64,000 bases of DNA from Actinobacteria bacterium HGW-Actinobacteria-2 (GTDB lineage: Bacteria; Actinomycetota; Actinomycetes; Propionibacteriales; Propionibacteriaceae): the NCBI GenBank assembly GCA_002841335.1, contig PHEY01000006.1, positions 147,532 through 211,531 of the forward strand. Direction: 5' to 3'. This document shows, piece after piece, positions 26,673 to 34,750 of this stretch. The notes beneath the pieces are model-generated. The model worked only from the letters and a program-made list of their open reading frames with translations, searched no databases and was not told the DNA's origin. Position numbers and translations under genes: made by a program. Position 1 is the stretch's first letter; every line of letters begins with the position of its first letter.

Positions 26673-27776
26673 ATGTTGAGTACGCGTAAGACTGTCGCCG
26701 CAACCATTCTGGGTTTGACCATGGTTACCGCTTCAGCCTGCTCCCAGGGCGGTTCCGCCGCCACCAACAATCCAAATGCCGAGGGCGGCAAGACACAGGC
26801 TGCCACCGCACCGATGCCGGCACCCTTCGACGCGGGCGAAGTGCACGTCGCTATCGTCCAGAACACCGGCCAGGGTGACTACTTCCAGCAGTACCTGAAC
26901 GGGACCAAGCTGCAGGCTGGCGCGCTGAAGATGAAGCTGGATGTCTATGACGCCCAGGGCGACAACGCCACCCAGGCCTCCCAGCTCGACCAGGCCATCG
27001 CCTCGGGAGTCAAGGGCATCATCGTCCGCCACGGCTACGCCGACACCCTGTGCCCCGGCGTGAACAAGGCTCTCAAGGCCGGCATCAAGGTGGTCATCTA
27101 CGACGTGGAGATTCAGAAGTGCTCTCCCGACGCCGTGCAGACCCAGCAGTCCGACGCCAAGATGGCCTCGCTGGTGCTCGACCAGATGGCCACCGACATC
27201 GGCCAGAACAAGCCCGTCGGCTACGTCAACGTGCTGGGCATCGCCCCGCTGGACCGCCGCAACGTGGTCTGGGAGCAGTACAAGAAGACCAACACCTGGA
27301 CCCAGAAGTTCTTCACGGGCAAGTACTCCAGCTCGACGGCGACTGATACAGCGCCTATGGTTTACAACGCTCTTCAGGCCAACAAGGACGTTGTGGCCAT
27401 CTACGCCCCCTACGACGAGCTGACCAAGGCGACGCTCTCCGCGCTCGACCAGGCGAACATGAAGGACAAGGTCAAGGTGTACGGCGCGGATATCTCCACT
27501 GCTGACATCGAGTTGATGACCGCGGCGGGTAGCCCCTGGGTTGCCACCGGCGCCACCGACCCGAACGCCATCGGCGCTGCTGTGACTCGCGTGCTGGCCC
27601 TTGATCTGGCCGGCCAGCTGACCACCAAGAACGTGGAATTTCCCCCGATCCTGGTGACTCAGACGATGCTGCGCGAGAAGAGCATCAAGAACATGGATGA
27701 CCTGCGTGCGGCCGAGCCCTCGCTGAACATCTCCGACACCGCTTCAGCGCCCTGGATCCCCGCGATCAAGTTCTGA
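26673..27776 (+). CDS. Sugar ABC transporter substrate-binding lipoprotein
   Basis: 367-residue periplasmic-binding-protein-like lipoprotein of the RbsB/LsrB class (type 1 fold). The signal peptide ends in the lipobox TASAC (Cys near residue 23), so the mature protein is tethered to the membrane. The domain pattern ASGVKGIIVRHGYADT and YGADIST is like ribose-type binding proteins. It is followed by the ATPase and permease genes. GAAGGGA precedes the ATG. The ligand is inferred from the operon: a deoxy- or methylthio-pentose. Confidence 0.9.
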   Translation: MLSTRKTVAATILGLTMVTASACSQGGSAATNNPNAEGGKTQAATAPMPAPFDAGEVHVAIVQNTGQGDYFQQYLNGTKLQAGALKMKLDVYDAQGDNATQASQLDQAIASGVKGIIVRHGYADTLCPGVNKALKAGIKVVIYDVEIQKCSPDAVQTQQSDAKMASLVLDQMATDIGQNKPVGYVNVLGIAPLDRRNVVWEQYKKTNTWTQKFFTGKYSSSTATDTAPMVYNALQANKDVVAIYAPYDELTKATLSALDQANMKDKVKVYGADISTADIELMTAAGSPWVATGATDPNAIGAAVTRVLALDLAGQLTTKNVEFPPILVTQTMLREKSIKNMDDLRAAEPSLNISDTASAPWIPAIKF

Positions 27777-27828
27777 AGCCTCTCACAGACCCACGACTCC
27801 AGGGCGAACCCGGGAAGGAAGCAGACCA

Positions 27829-29361
27829 ATGACAAGCGAGCATGCCAAACCGCGGTACGCCCTGGAGTTGCGTGGGATCGAGAAGTCCTTTGGGGCCAAC
27901 CAGGTCCTCAAGGGCGTGACCCTGGCCCTGGAACCGGGCTGCGTGACCGCGCTGCTCGGTGCCAATGGCGCCGGAAAATCGACTCTGATCAAGATCCTCG
28001 CCGGCGTCTATGAACGCGGCGCCGGCGAGATCCTGGTCTCCGGGGAACCGGTCGAGATCACCTCGCCGCTGAGCGCGGCCCACAACGGGATCCAGACCGT
28101 GCATCAGCGAATCGACGAGAGCATCGTCCCCGGCCTGACCGTGGCGGAGAACCTGTTGTTCGAGGAACTCGTCCAAGGCGGCCTGCCGCCGATCGGGTCG
28201 CTGCGCAAGCTGCTGCCGAAAGCGCGGGCCACCGCCGAGACGCTCAACTTGTCCTGGTCGGATTCCAAGCTGCTCAGCGATGCATTCGAGCTCGGCATCG
28301 CCGACGCCCAGCTGCTGGTGCTGGCCCGGGCCCTGGTGAAGGCACCCAAGGTGCTGGTGCTGGACGAGCCCACCTCCACTCTCTCTCAGGCCGAAGCCGA
28401 GCGGCTGTTCGGGCTGATCGAGAAGATGCGTGACCAAGGCGTCGCCATCTTGTACGTCTCCCATCACCTCAGCGAGATCCAGTCGCTGGCCGACCGCCTG
28501 GTCGTGCTGCGCGACGGCCAGATCAAGGACCGCCAAAGCGCTCCGCTGGACATGGGCAAGGCCGTCCGCTCGATGCTCGGTGAGCAGGTGGCGGTCGAGG
28601 TCGAACAGCTCAACCAGCTTCAGGGCTCGAAGGTTGCCGTTCAGCTCCGCGGGGTGCAGTTGTTGAAGCGCTCCGAGCCGATCGACGTCGACCTCAACTA
28701 CGGCGAAGTGACCGGGGTGGTGGGGTTGCTGGGCGCAGGCAAGTCCGAGCTCGCCCGCGGCATCTTCGGAGTCGACCCGTTCCGCAGCGGCACCATGACA
28801 TTGGACGGCAAACCGTACGCGCCGCAGCGGGCCGGCGATGGTGTGCGCCGACGGATCTACCTGGTGCCGGAGAACCGCGCGGCCGAGGCCATGCTGCCCG
28901 GCTGGAATCTGTCCTCCACGGTGACGCTGCCGTTCATGAACCGGATCACCCGGCTGGGAATGACCAACTTCGGCGCTGAGCGCAAGCTCGCCCGCGAGGT
29001 CATCGAGAACTTCAACGTGGTCACCACCGGCCCCGATCAGGTGGTGGACGCTCTGTCCGGCGGGAACCAACAAAAGGTTGTCGTCGGCCGCTGGATGAGT
29101 GGTGATCCCAAGATCATCCTCATGGACGAACCCTTCCGCGGGGTTGATATCGGGGCCCGCCACGACCTCTCCGGGAAGGCCCGCGACGCTGCGGCTGCCG
29201 GGGCGTGCGTGGTGGTGCTCTCCTCCGACATCGAGGAGATCAGGGAGGTGGCCGACCGGATCCTGGTGATCGTCGAAGGCCACATCACCCTCGACTCCCG
29301 GGCCTCGGAGGTCGACGCGGACCTAATCATGACGAGCATGTCGGAGGTGGCATCACGATGA
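27829..29361 (+). CDS. Sugar ABC transporter ATPase with two nucleotide-binding domains (RbsA-like)
   Basis: 510-residue double ATPase. Domain 1 (about 1-235) has Walker A GANGAGKST and Walker B VLVLDEPTS, but its signature region reads LGIADAQLLVLARAL in place of the usual LSxGQ. Domain 2 (about 255-505) has LLGAGKSE as Walker A and a normal LSGGNQQKV signature. Unequal domains are known in RbsA/LsrA proteins, although here the missing signature is in domain 1. The stop overlaps the permease start by 4 nt. It energises the pentose importer of this operon. Confidence 0.9.
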   Translation: MTSEHAKPRYALELRGIEKSFGANQVLKGVTLALEPGCVTALLGANGAGKSTLIKILAGVYERGAGEILVSGEPVEITSPLSAAHNGIQTVHQRIDESIVPGLTVAENLLFEELVQGGLPPIGSLRKLLPKARATAETLNLSWSDSKLLSDAFELGIADAQLLVLARALVKAPKVLVLDEPTSTLSQAEAERLFGLIEKMRDQGVAILYVSHHLSEIQSLADRLVVLRDGQIKDRQSAPLDMGKAVRSMLGEQVAVEVEQLNQLQGSKVAVQLRGVQLLKRSEPIDVDLNYGEVTGVVGLLGAGKSELARGIFGVDPFRSGTMTLDGKPYAPQRAGDGVRRRIYLVPENRAAEAMLPGWNLSSTVTLPFMNRITRLGMTNFGAERKLAREVIENFNVVTTGPDQVVDALSGGNQQKVVVGRWMSGDPKIILMDEPFRGVDIGARHDLSGKARDAAAAGACVVVLSSDIEEIREVADRILVIVEGHITLDSRASEVDADLIMTSMSEVASR

Positions 29362-30446
29362 CCCAGGCAGTGACCAACAAGACGGGGCAGCAAGCTCCCC
29401 AGCCGAAGCTGATCAAGCAGGCTGCACCGGCGTCAGAGCTGACGCCACTGATGCGGGTGCAGGATGCGGTGGTCAAGTACGGCTTCGTGGCGGTGACCGT
29501 CCTGCTGTTCGTCTACTTCGCCGCCACCGAACCTGCCTTCGCCACGTCCGATTCGCTGTTCGCCATGCTGAAGTACGCCTCGGTGACCGCCATCCTCGGT
29601 CTGGGCATGACCTTCTCGATGGTGGTCGGCGGCATGGACATGTCGATCGGCTCCCAGGCGGGCCTGGCGGTGCAGATGGCCGCCATGACCATGGTGTTCT
29701 ACAACATGAACGGCACCACGGCCGGCCTGGTGGTGGTCGGGGTGGGGATCCTGGTCGGCCTGGTGAACGCCTTCTTGATCGTCTACTGCAAGATCCCTGA
29801 TCTGCTGGCCACCTTGGCCATGATGTTCGTGATCCAGGGCGTCAAGCTGATCCCGGTGGACGGCCAGTCGGTGTCGGCCGGCATGGTGCTGCGCGACGGT
29901 TCGGTGGCACCGGGCAAGTTCACCTCCACCTTCCTGCTGCTCGACCGCGGCACGCTGGGGCCGGTGCCGCTGCCAGTGGTGATCATGCTGGTGCTGGCGC
30001 TGGTGAGCTGGTTCTTCCTGTCCCGTACCAAGTGGGGCCGGTTGATGTACGCCGTGGGCGCCAACCCCGAGGCCGCTCGCCTGTCCGGCGTCCGGGTCGG
30101 CTTCTACCGCGGCCTGGCCTACGTGCTGACCAGCACCTTCGCCTCGGTCGGCGGTCTGATCCTGGTGTCGCGGATCGGCCAAGGCGACGTGAACGCCGGC
30201 TCGTCCAGTCTGTTGGAGGCGGTCGCGGTGGCCCTGGTCGGCACATCCGTCCTGGGGGCGGGCAAGGCAAACGCCTGGGGCACCCTGCTGGGCGCTTTGC
30301 TGGTCGGCATCGTGCTCACCGGCCTGACAATGAAGGGCTTCCAGTACTACTACCAAGACACCGCCAAGGGACTGGTCCTGCTCGTCGCGCTGGTGTTCTC
30401 CTACACCATGTCGCGCAAGAAGGTGCGATATACCCCGGCCACCTGA
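29358..30446 (+). CDS. Sugar ABC transporter permease (RbsC-like)
   Basis: 362-residue membrane protein with about ten helices, of the BPD_transp_2 family. The motif GGMDMSIGSQAGLA, equivalent to the GGIDLSVG segment of RbsC, and AVGANPEAARLSGV in the cytoplasmic coupling loop are diagnostic. ATG 29358 overlaps the ATPase stop (ATGA) and follows GGAGGTGG. A single permease gene implies a homodimer. Confidence 0.92.
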   Translation: MTQAVTNKTGQQAPQPKLIKQAAPASELTPLMRVQDAVVKYGFVAVTVLLFVYFAATEPAFATSDSLFAMLKYASVTAILGLGMTFSMVVGGMDMSIGSQAGLAVQMAAMTMVFYNMNGTTAGLVVVGVGILVGLVNAFLIVYCKIPDLLATLAMMFVIQGVKLIPVDGQSVSAGMVLRDGSVAPGKFTSTFLLLDRGTLGPVPLPVVIMLVLALVSWFFLSRTKWGRLMYAVGANPEAARLSGVRVGFYRGLAYVLTSTFASVGGLILVSRIGQGDVNAGSSSLLEAVAVALVGTSVLGAGKANAWGTLLGALLVGIVLTGLTMKGFQYYYQDTAKGLVLLVALVFSYTMSRKKVRYTPAT

Positions 30447-30489
30447 CCCCCTCAACCCACTACTGAAATCCACGAAGAAGTGATTCACC

Positions 30490-31716
30490 ATGGCTGACTA
30501 CGAATTCCTCACCGAACACACCGTCGCCGACTACATCCGCCAAAACCGGGAACTGTCGGCCCGGATCGATCCCGATCACCTGGCCAGCATCCGCGAGGTG
30601 GGGGACGGCAACCTCAACCTGGTCTTCCTGGCCACCGACGAGGCCGGACGGGGGATGTGCCTGAAGCAGGCCCTTCCCTATGTGCGGATGACCGGCGAGG
30701 GCTGGCCGATGACCCCAGACCGGGCCCGCCACGAGGTGGAGTCGTTGCAGGCTCACCACCAGCTCACCCCGGAGCTGCTTCCCGAGGTCTACCTCTACGA
30801 CCCCAGCCGCTACATCATCGCCATGGAGGACCTCTCCGATCATCAGGTGTGGCGCGGCTCGCTGATCGCCGGTGAGCGCAAGGAGGGTGCGGCCGAGGCC
30901 GTGGGCACCTACGTTGGCGCACTGGCCTTCGGCACCTCGGCCTTCGCGATGGAGCGCGAGGCTCTGGCTGAAGCCGTGGCGCGGGCGGTCAACGCCCAGT
31001 TGTGCACCATCACCGAAGACCTGGTGTTCACCGAGCCGGTGGCCGGCGCCGAGCGCAACTCCTTCCTGGCCGCCAACGCTCCCGACGTGGCCGAGTTCCA
31101 GGCCGATCCGGCCGTCTGGCAGGGCATGGGCTACGCCAAGTGGATCTTCATGACCAAGGCCGAGGCGCTGATTCACGGCGACCTGCACACCGGCTCGGTG
31201 ATGGTCCGCTCGGCGGCGGGCAGCGACGTGTGTGACAGCGTCAAAGCCTTCGATTCCGAGTTCGCGTTCTACGGCCCGCTGGCCTTCGATCTGGGGGCGT
31301 TGTTCGCCAACTACGTGGTCGCGGCGGCGCGGGCTGTCGCCCTCGGCGAGGACGACCGGGCGCACTGGTGCCTGAGGTTGATCGAGCAGACCTGGACCGG
31401 TTTCGAGGCTGAGTTCCGCCGCCGGTGGCCGACGCGTCGCGATCCGCGGGTCTGGGGCGATGAGTTCCTCGACGAGTTGCTGGCCACCTGGCGCAGCGAG
31501 GCGTGGCTGTTCGCCGCGGCCAAGATGTCTCGACGGATCATCGGTGCGGCCAAGACCCGCGACATCGAGTCGCTGCCGGAGAACCTTCGCGAAGGTGCGG
31601 CCCGCGGTGTCCTGCGGGTGTCGCGTCGCCTCCTGGTCGAACGTCACCTCGACTCCAGCCCGGCCCGGTTCGTGGCGTTGGCCGAGCCCATCCTGCGCGA
31701 CGCGCGCACTGTCTGA
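30490..31716 (+). CDS. mtnK: MtnK-type 5-methylthioribose / 5-deoxyribose kinase
   Basis: 408-residue kinase with a protein-kinase-like (APH) fold that phosphorylates the anomeric hydroxyl of methylthioribose. The nucleotide loop GDGNLNLVF at 38-46, the Lys in CLKQALPYVR, the catalytic LIHGDLHTGSVMV and the metal site in DSEFAFYGP all match MtnK. HGDLHTGS is particularly diagnostic. Activity on 5-deoxyribose is known for some family members. Placed directly after the importer, it should trap the incoming sugar as a 1-phosphate for MtnA. Confidence 0.93.
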   Translation: MADYEFLTEHTVADYIRQNRELSARIDPDHLASIREVGDGNLNLVFLATDEAGRGMCLKQALPYVRMTGEGWPMTPDRARHEVESLQAHHQLTPELLPEVYLYDPSRYIIAMEDLSDHQVWRGSLIAGERKEGAAEAVGTYVGALAFGTSAFAMEREALAEAVARAVNAQLCTITEDLVFTEPVAGAERNSFLAANAPDVAEFQADPAVWQGMGYAKWIFMTKAEALIHGDLHTGSVMVRSAAGSDVCDSVKAFDSEFAFYGPLAFDLGALFANYVVAAARAVALGEDDRAHWCLRLIEQTWTGFEAEFRRRWPTRRDPRVWGDEFLDELLATWRSEAWLFAAAKMSRRIIGAAKTRDIESLPENLREGAARGVLRVSRRLLVERHLDSSPARFVALAEPILRDARTV

Positions 31717-31728
31717 GGACGGGTCGGC

Positions 31729-32151
31729 GTGCTGAAGGGAATCGATCCGCTGCTGGTGCCCGACCTGCTCGCTGAGCTGGCCCGGATGGGGCACGGCGAC
31801 ACGGTGGCCCTGGTGGACCGCAACTTTCCGGCCCACAGCCACGCACGCACGGTGATCGAGCTACCTCAAGCCGACGTGCAGCAGGCATTGGCGGCGCTAC
31901 TCAGCGTCCTACCGCTGGATCGCTATGACGCACCGGCGGTGGTGCACATGCTCACCGATGAGGGAGCCGAGTCCCCGGCCACCCCTGCTGCCCGCGAACT
32001 GTGGCGTGCGGTAGAGGGCTTCGAGGTGAGCGAGGCCGGTGTCGATCGCCACGTCCAGTTCTACGAGCTGTCCCGAGCTGCCCGGGTGACGGTGCGAACC
32101 GGCGAGACCCTGCCGTACGCCTGCTATCTGCTGACCAAGGGGACGCTGTAG
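31729..32151 (+). CDS. RbsD/FucU-family sugar mutarotase
   Basis: 140-residue protein of the RbsD/FucU family, which interconverts anomers or ring forms of sugars. LARMGHGDTVALVDRNFPA near the N-terminus (with the catalytic His) and HMLTDE match the family. The GTG start at 31729 lies 12 nt after the mtnK stop. It would supply MtnK or ribokinase with the correct ring form. Ribose, fucose and 5-deoxyribose cannot be separated by sequence. Confidence 0.9.
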   Translation: MLKGIDPLLVPDLLAELARMGHGDTVALVDRNFPAHSHARTVIELPQADVQQALAALLSVLPLDRYDAPAVVHMLTDEGAESPATPAARELWRAVEGFEVSEAGVDRHVQFYELSRAARVTVRTGETLPYACYLLTKGTL

Positions 32152-32195
32152 TCCCTGCAGGTGTGTCGGCTTCCCATCGAGAAGGAGTTACTCAC

Positions 32196-33191
32196 GTGCG
32201 CAAGATCATCAACGACCCGCAGGACTTCGTCGATGAGGTCATCGACGGGCTGCTGCTGGCCCACCCCGATCACCTCAGGGCCGTGGACGCGGACCGGCGC
32301 GTGCTGGCCACCACCACCGTGGTGCCGAATCAGGTGGGTATCGTCACCGGCGGCGGCTCGGGCCACCTGCCGCTGTTCCTGGGGTATGTAGGCCAGGGGC
32401 TGTGCACCGCGGTGGCTATCGGCAACGTGTTCTCCTCCCCGTCGGCGGAGCAGATGGCTGCGGCGATCACGGCCGCCGACGCCGGCGCCGGGGTGCTGTG
32501 CCTGTACGGCAACTACGGCGGCGACGTGCTGAACTTCGATCTCGCCTGCGATCTGGTCGATGGGGTCCAGACCGCCACCGTACTGGGGGTCGACGATGTG
32601 CTTTCTGCGCCGAAGCAGCGGGCTGACACCCGCCGCGGGGTGGCCGGCCTGGTCTTCGCCTACAAGGTGGCCGGTGCCGCTGCGGCCCGGGGAGCGTCGC
32701 TGGCTGAAGTGACCGAGGTGGCCCGCCGGGCCACGGCCGCGACCGGGACGGCCGGAGTCGGCCTGTCGCCGACGATCCTGCCCGCCGCCGGCAAGCCCAC
32801 TTTCACCCTGGCCGAGGGCGAAATGGAGATCGGGATCGGTATCCACGGAGAGCCCGGACGCCAGCGCGGCCCGCTGCAGACCGCCGACGAGATCACCGAA
32901 ATGCTGATCCGTCCGGTTCTGGAAGACCTGGAGATCACGGCAGGCGATCGAGTGGCGGTGCTGGTCAACGGACTGGGCTCCACTCCCGCCGAAGAGCTCT
33001 ACCTGATCTACCGCAAGGCGGCCCAACTCCTGGCCGAAGCCGGGGTGAGTATCGCGCGCCGCTACATCGGCGAGTACGCCACCAGCCTGGAAATGGCCGG
33101 GGCCTCGCTGAGCCTGCTGCGCCTGGACGACGAACTGCTGACTCTGCTCGACGCGCCGGCGTTCTCGCCGCTGGTCAGCTTCGGAGGCTGA
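32196..33191 (+). CDS. dhaK: DhaK-like kinase subunit, divergent substrate site
   Basis: 331-residue DhaK-family subunit. The His that binds the carbonyl covalently is His217 in GIGIHGEPG. The first substrate loop reads GGGSGHLPLFLGYVG, whereas canonical dihydroxyacetone kinases have GHEPxH there; the Glu and second His are replaced by Leu and Phe. The metal/nucleotide side GNYGGDVLNF is kept. This suggests a substrate other than dihydroxyacetone, such as a tetrulose or deoxyketose. GTG 32196 follows GAAGGAG and is preferred over the longer frame. The pair with DhaL lies 2 nt downstream; no PTS-type DhaM gene is present, so ATP is the likely donor. Confidence 0.88.
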   Translation: MRKIINDPQDFVDEVIDGLLLAHPDHLRAVDADRRVLATTTVVPNQVGIVTGGGSGHLPLFLGYVGQGLCTAVAIGNVFSSPSAEQMAAAITAADAGAGVLCLYGNYGGDVLNFDLACDLVDGVQTATVLGVDDVLSAPKQRADTRRGVAGLVFAYKVAGAAAARGASLAEVTEVARRATAATGTAGVGLSPTILPAAGKPTFTLAEGEMEIGIGIHGEPGRQRGPLQTADEITEMLIRPVLEDLEITAGDRVAVLVNGLGSTPAEELYLIYRKAAQLLAEAGVSIARRYIGEYATSLEMAGASLSLLRLDDELLTLLDAPAFSPLVSFGG

Positions 33192-33193
33192 CC

Positions 33194-33814
33194 ATGCTGG
33201 TCGGCGAGCTGAAGACGGTCCTGGCTGCAGCCTTGCAGGCGCTGGCCACCCACTCCGACGAGTTGCGCGACCTGGACGCGGCCCTGGGCGACGGCGATCT
33301 GGGGATCACGGTACGGGCCGGTTCGCTGGCCGCCGTCGAGGCTTTGGCCACCAGCGACAGCGACGATGCCGCCGAGGTGCTCAAGGCGGCGGGTCGGGCG
33401 TTCGCAGCGGCGAACCCGTCCACCTTCAGCGCGCTGGTGGGCGGCGGACTGATGGCAGCGGCGTCCCCGCTGGCCGGACGTGACCACCTGGACACCGAAG
33501 CCGCCCTCGCCTTCGGACGCGCCGCTGCCGAGCGCATTCATCAGCGCGGCAAGGCCGAGCTGGGTGACAAGACCCTGCTGGACGCGCTGCTGCCGAGTCT
33601 TGACGTGCTGGCGACCGCGTCCGGAAGTGCGGCCGAGCGCTGCCGGGTGATGGCCACCGAGGCCGATCGGTGCGTGGCCGCCAGCCGCGAGTGGGAGTCC
33701 AAGCGGGGCCGCGCCGGCTGGCTCGGCGAGCGCAGCATCGGCCAGATCGATGCCGGAGCCCGCGCGTACGCGCTGTTCTTGGCCGAGTTCGCAGCAGCCC
33801 TGGAGCGGTCATGA
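33194..33814 (+). CDS. dhaL: DhaL-like ADP/ATP-binding kinase subunit
   Basis: 206-residue DhaL-family subunit. Three metal-binding Asp residues are seen in DAALGDGDLG; the His normally following GDGD is Leu here. NPSTFSALVGGGLMAAAS is close to the nucleotide-binding glycines of DhaL. It starts 2 nt after the dhaK stop and should form the active kinase with it. Changes in both subunits at matching places support co-evolution toward a different substrate. Confidence 0.88.
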   Translation: MLVGELKTVLAAALQALATHSDELRDLDAALGDGDLGITVRAGSLAAVEALATSDSDDAAEVLKAAGRAFAAANPSTFSALVGGGLMAAASPLAGRDHLDTEAALAFGRAAAERIHQRGKAELGDKTLLDALLPSLDVLATASGSAAERCRVMATEADRCVAASREWESKRGRAGWLGERSIGQIDAGARAYALFLAEFAAALERS

Positions 33815-33859
33815 GTGCGGTGCTTGACCACCCCGACGCCCCCGTGTTGGGTTGGCCGC

Positions 33860-34750
33860 ATGTCTGCTGAACTGATCGTGCTGGGAAGCGCCAACATGGA
33901 CCTGGTCGTCAAGTTGACGCGCCACCCGGCGCCCGGCGAGACCGTGTTCGGCGACTCGCTGACCACTGTCGCCGGCGGTAAGGGACTCAACCAAGCCGTG
34001 GCCGGTGCCCGCGCCGGGGCGCCGGTGCGCTTCGTCGGCGCTGTCGGGCGCGACGAGTTCGGGCAGCGCCTAGTGGCCGGCCTGCGTGCCGAGGGTATCG
34101 ACACCACCGGCGTCCAGCAGGTCGACCAGCCCACCGGGACCGCCCACATCAGCGTCGATCGCGCCGGGCAGAACAGCATCGTGGTGGTCTCCGGCGCCAA
34201 CGCCAGCCTCACCCCGCAGGTGTTGGACGGCCTCGAACCCGGTGCGGCCGAGTGGTTGTTGACCCAGCTGGAAGTGCCCCTGGACACCGTGGCCGCAGCG
34301 CTGGACTGGTGCCACCACCACGGTGTGCGGGCGGTGCTGACCCCGGCACCGGTGCTCACCTTGGACGCGTCGTTGTTGGCGAAGGTCGACCTGCTGGTGC
34401 CCAACGAGTTCGAGGCCTGCCAGCTGGCCGGCTTGGACGACCCCCAACAGGCCGCGCTCGCGTTGAGCCGGTCGTGTCGCGACGTGGTGGTCACCCTCGG
34501 TTCGCGCGGCTCGGTGTGGGCCACCGACGGCGAGCTCCGCCACCGGCAACCGGCCCTCACCGTGGCTGCGGTGGACACCACCGCAGCCGGGGACACCTTT
34601 GTGGGGCTGTTGGTCACTCAGCTGTCGCAGGGAGCGACGATGCCGCAGGCCATGGAGTGGGCGGCCGCGGGCGCGGCGATCAGCGTGAGCCGAGCCGGAG
34701 CGTCGGCGTCCATGCCGACCCGGGCCGAGATCGACGCCTTGCTGGCCTGA
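33860..34750 (+). CDS. rbsK: Ribokinase (PfkB family)
   Basis: 296-residue PfkB sugar kinase. Signature one is in AGGKGLNQAVAGARAG and signature two in DTTAAGDTF, both as in RbsK, with the substrate-binding NMD (residues 11-13). ATG 33860 is chosen because the family begins there. Last gene of the rightward operon. It would phosphorylate ribose at O5 if ribose enters through the same importer; 5-deoxyribose has no O5 hydroxyl, so this enzyme must serve another sugar or position. The stop abuts the convergent proline dehydrogenase gene. Confidence 0.88.
   Translation: MSAELIVLGSANMDLVVKLTRHPAPGETVFGDSLTTVAGGKGLNQAVAGARAGAPVRFVGAVGRDEFGQRLVAGLRAEGIDTTGVQQVDQPTGTAHISVDRAGQNSIVVVSGANASLTPQVLDGLEPGAAEWLLTQLEVPLDTVAAALDWCHHHGVRAVLTPAPVLTLDASLLAKVDLLVPNEFEACQLAGLDDPQQAALALSRSCRDVVVTLGSRGSVWATDGELRHRQPALTVAAVDTTAAGDTFVGLLVTQLSQGATMPQAMEWAAAGAAISVSRAGASASMPTRAEIDALLA

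Noticed and set aside
25567-31716. A full methionine salvage pathway
   Set aside because: Only MtnA and MtnK are present. The 213-residue class II protein looks like an aldolase rather than MtnB, the 128-residue cupin is too short and unlike MtnD, and no MtnC or MtnW/X appears.
20524-34750. A complete autoinducer-2 (lsr) system
   Set aside because: LsrF and an Lsr-like importer are present, but there is no FGGY-type LsrK, no LsrG and no LsrR; the kinase is MtnK type.
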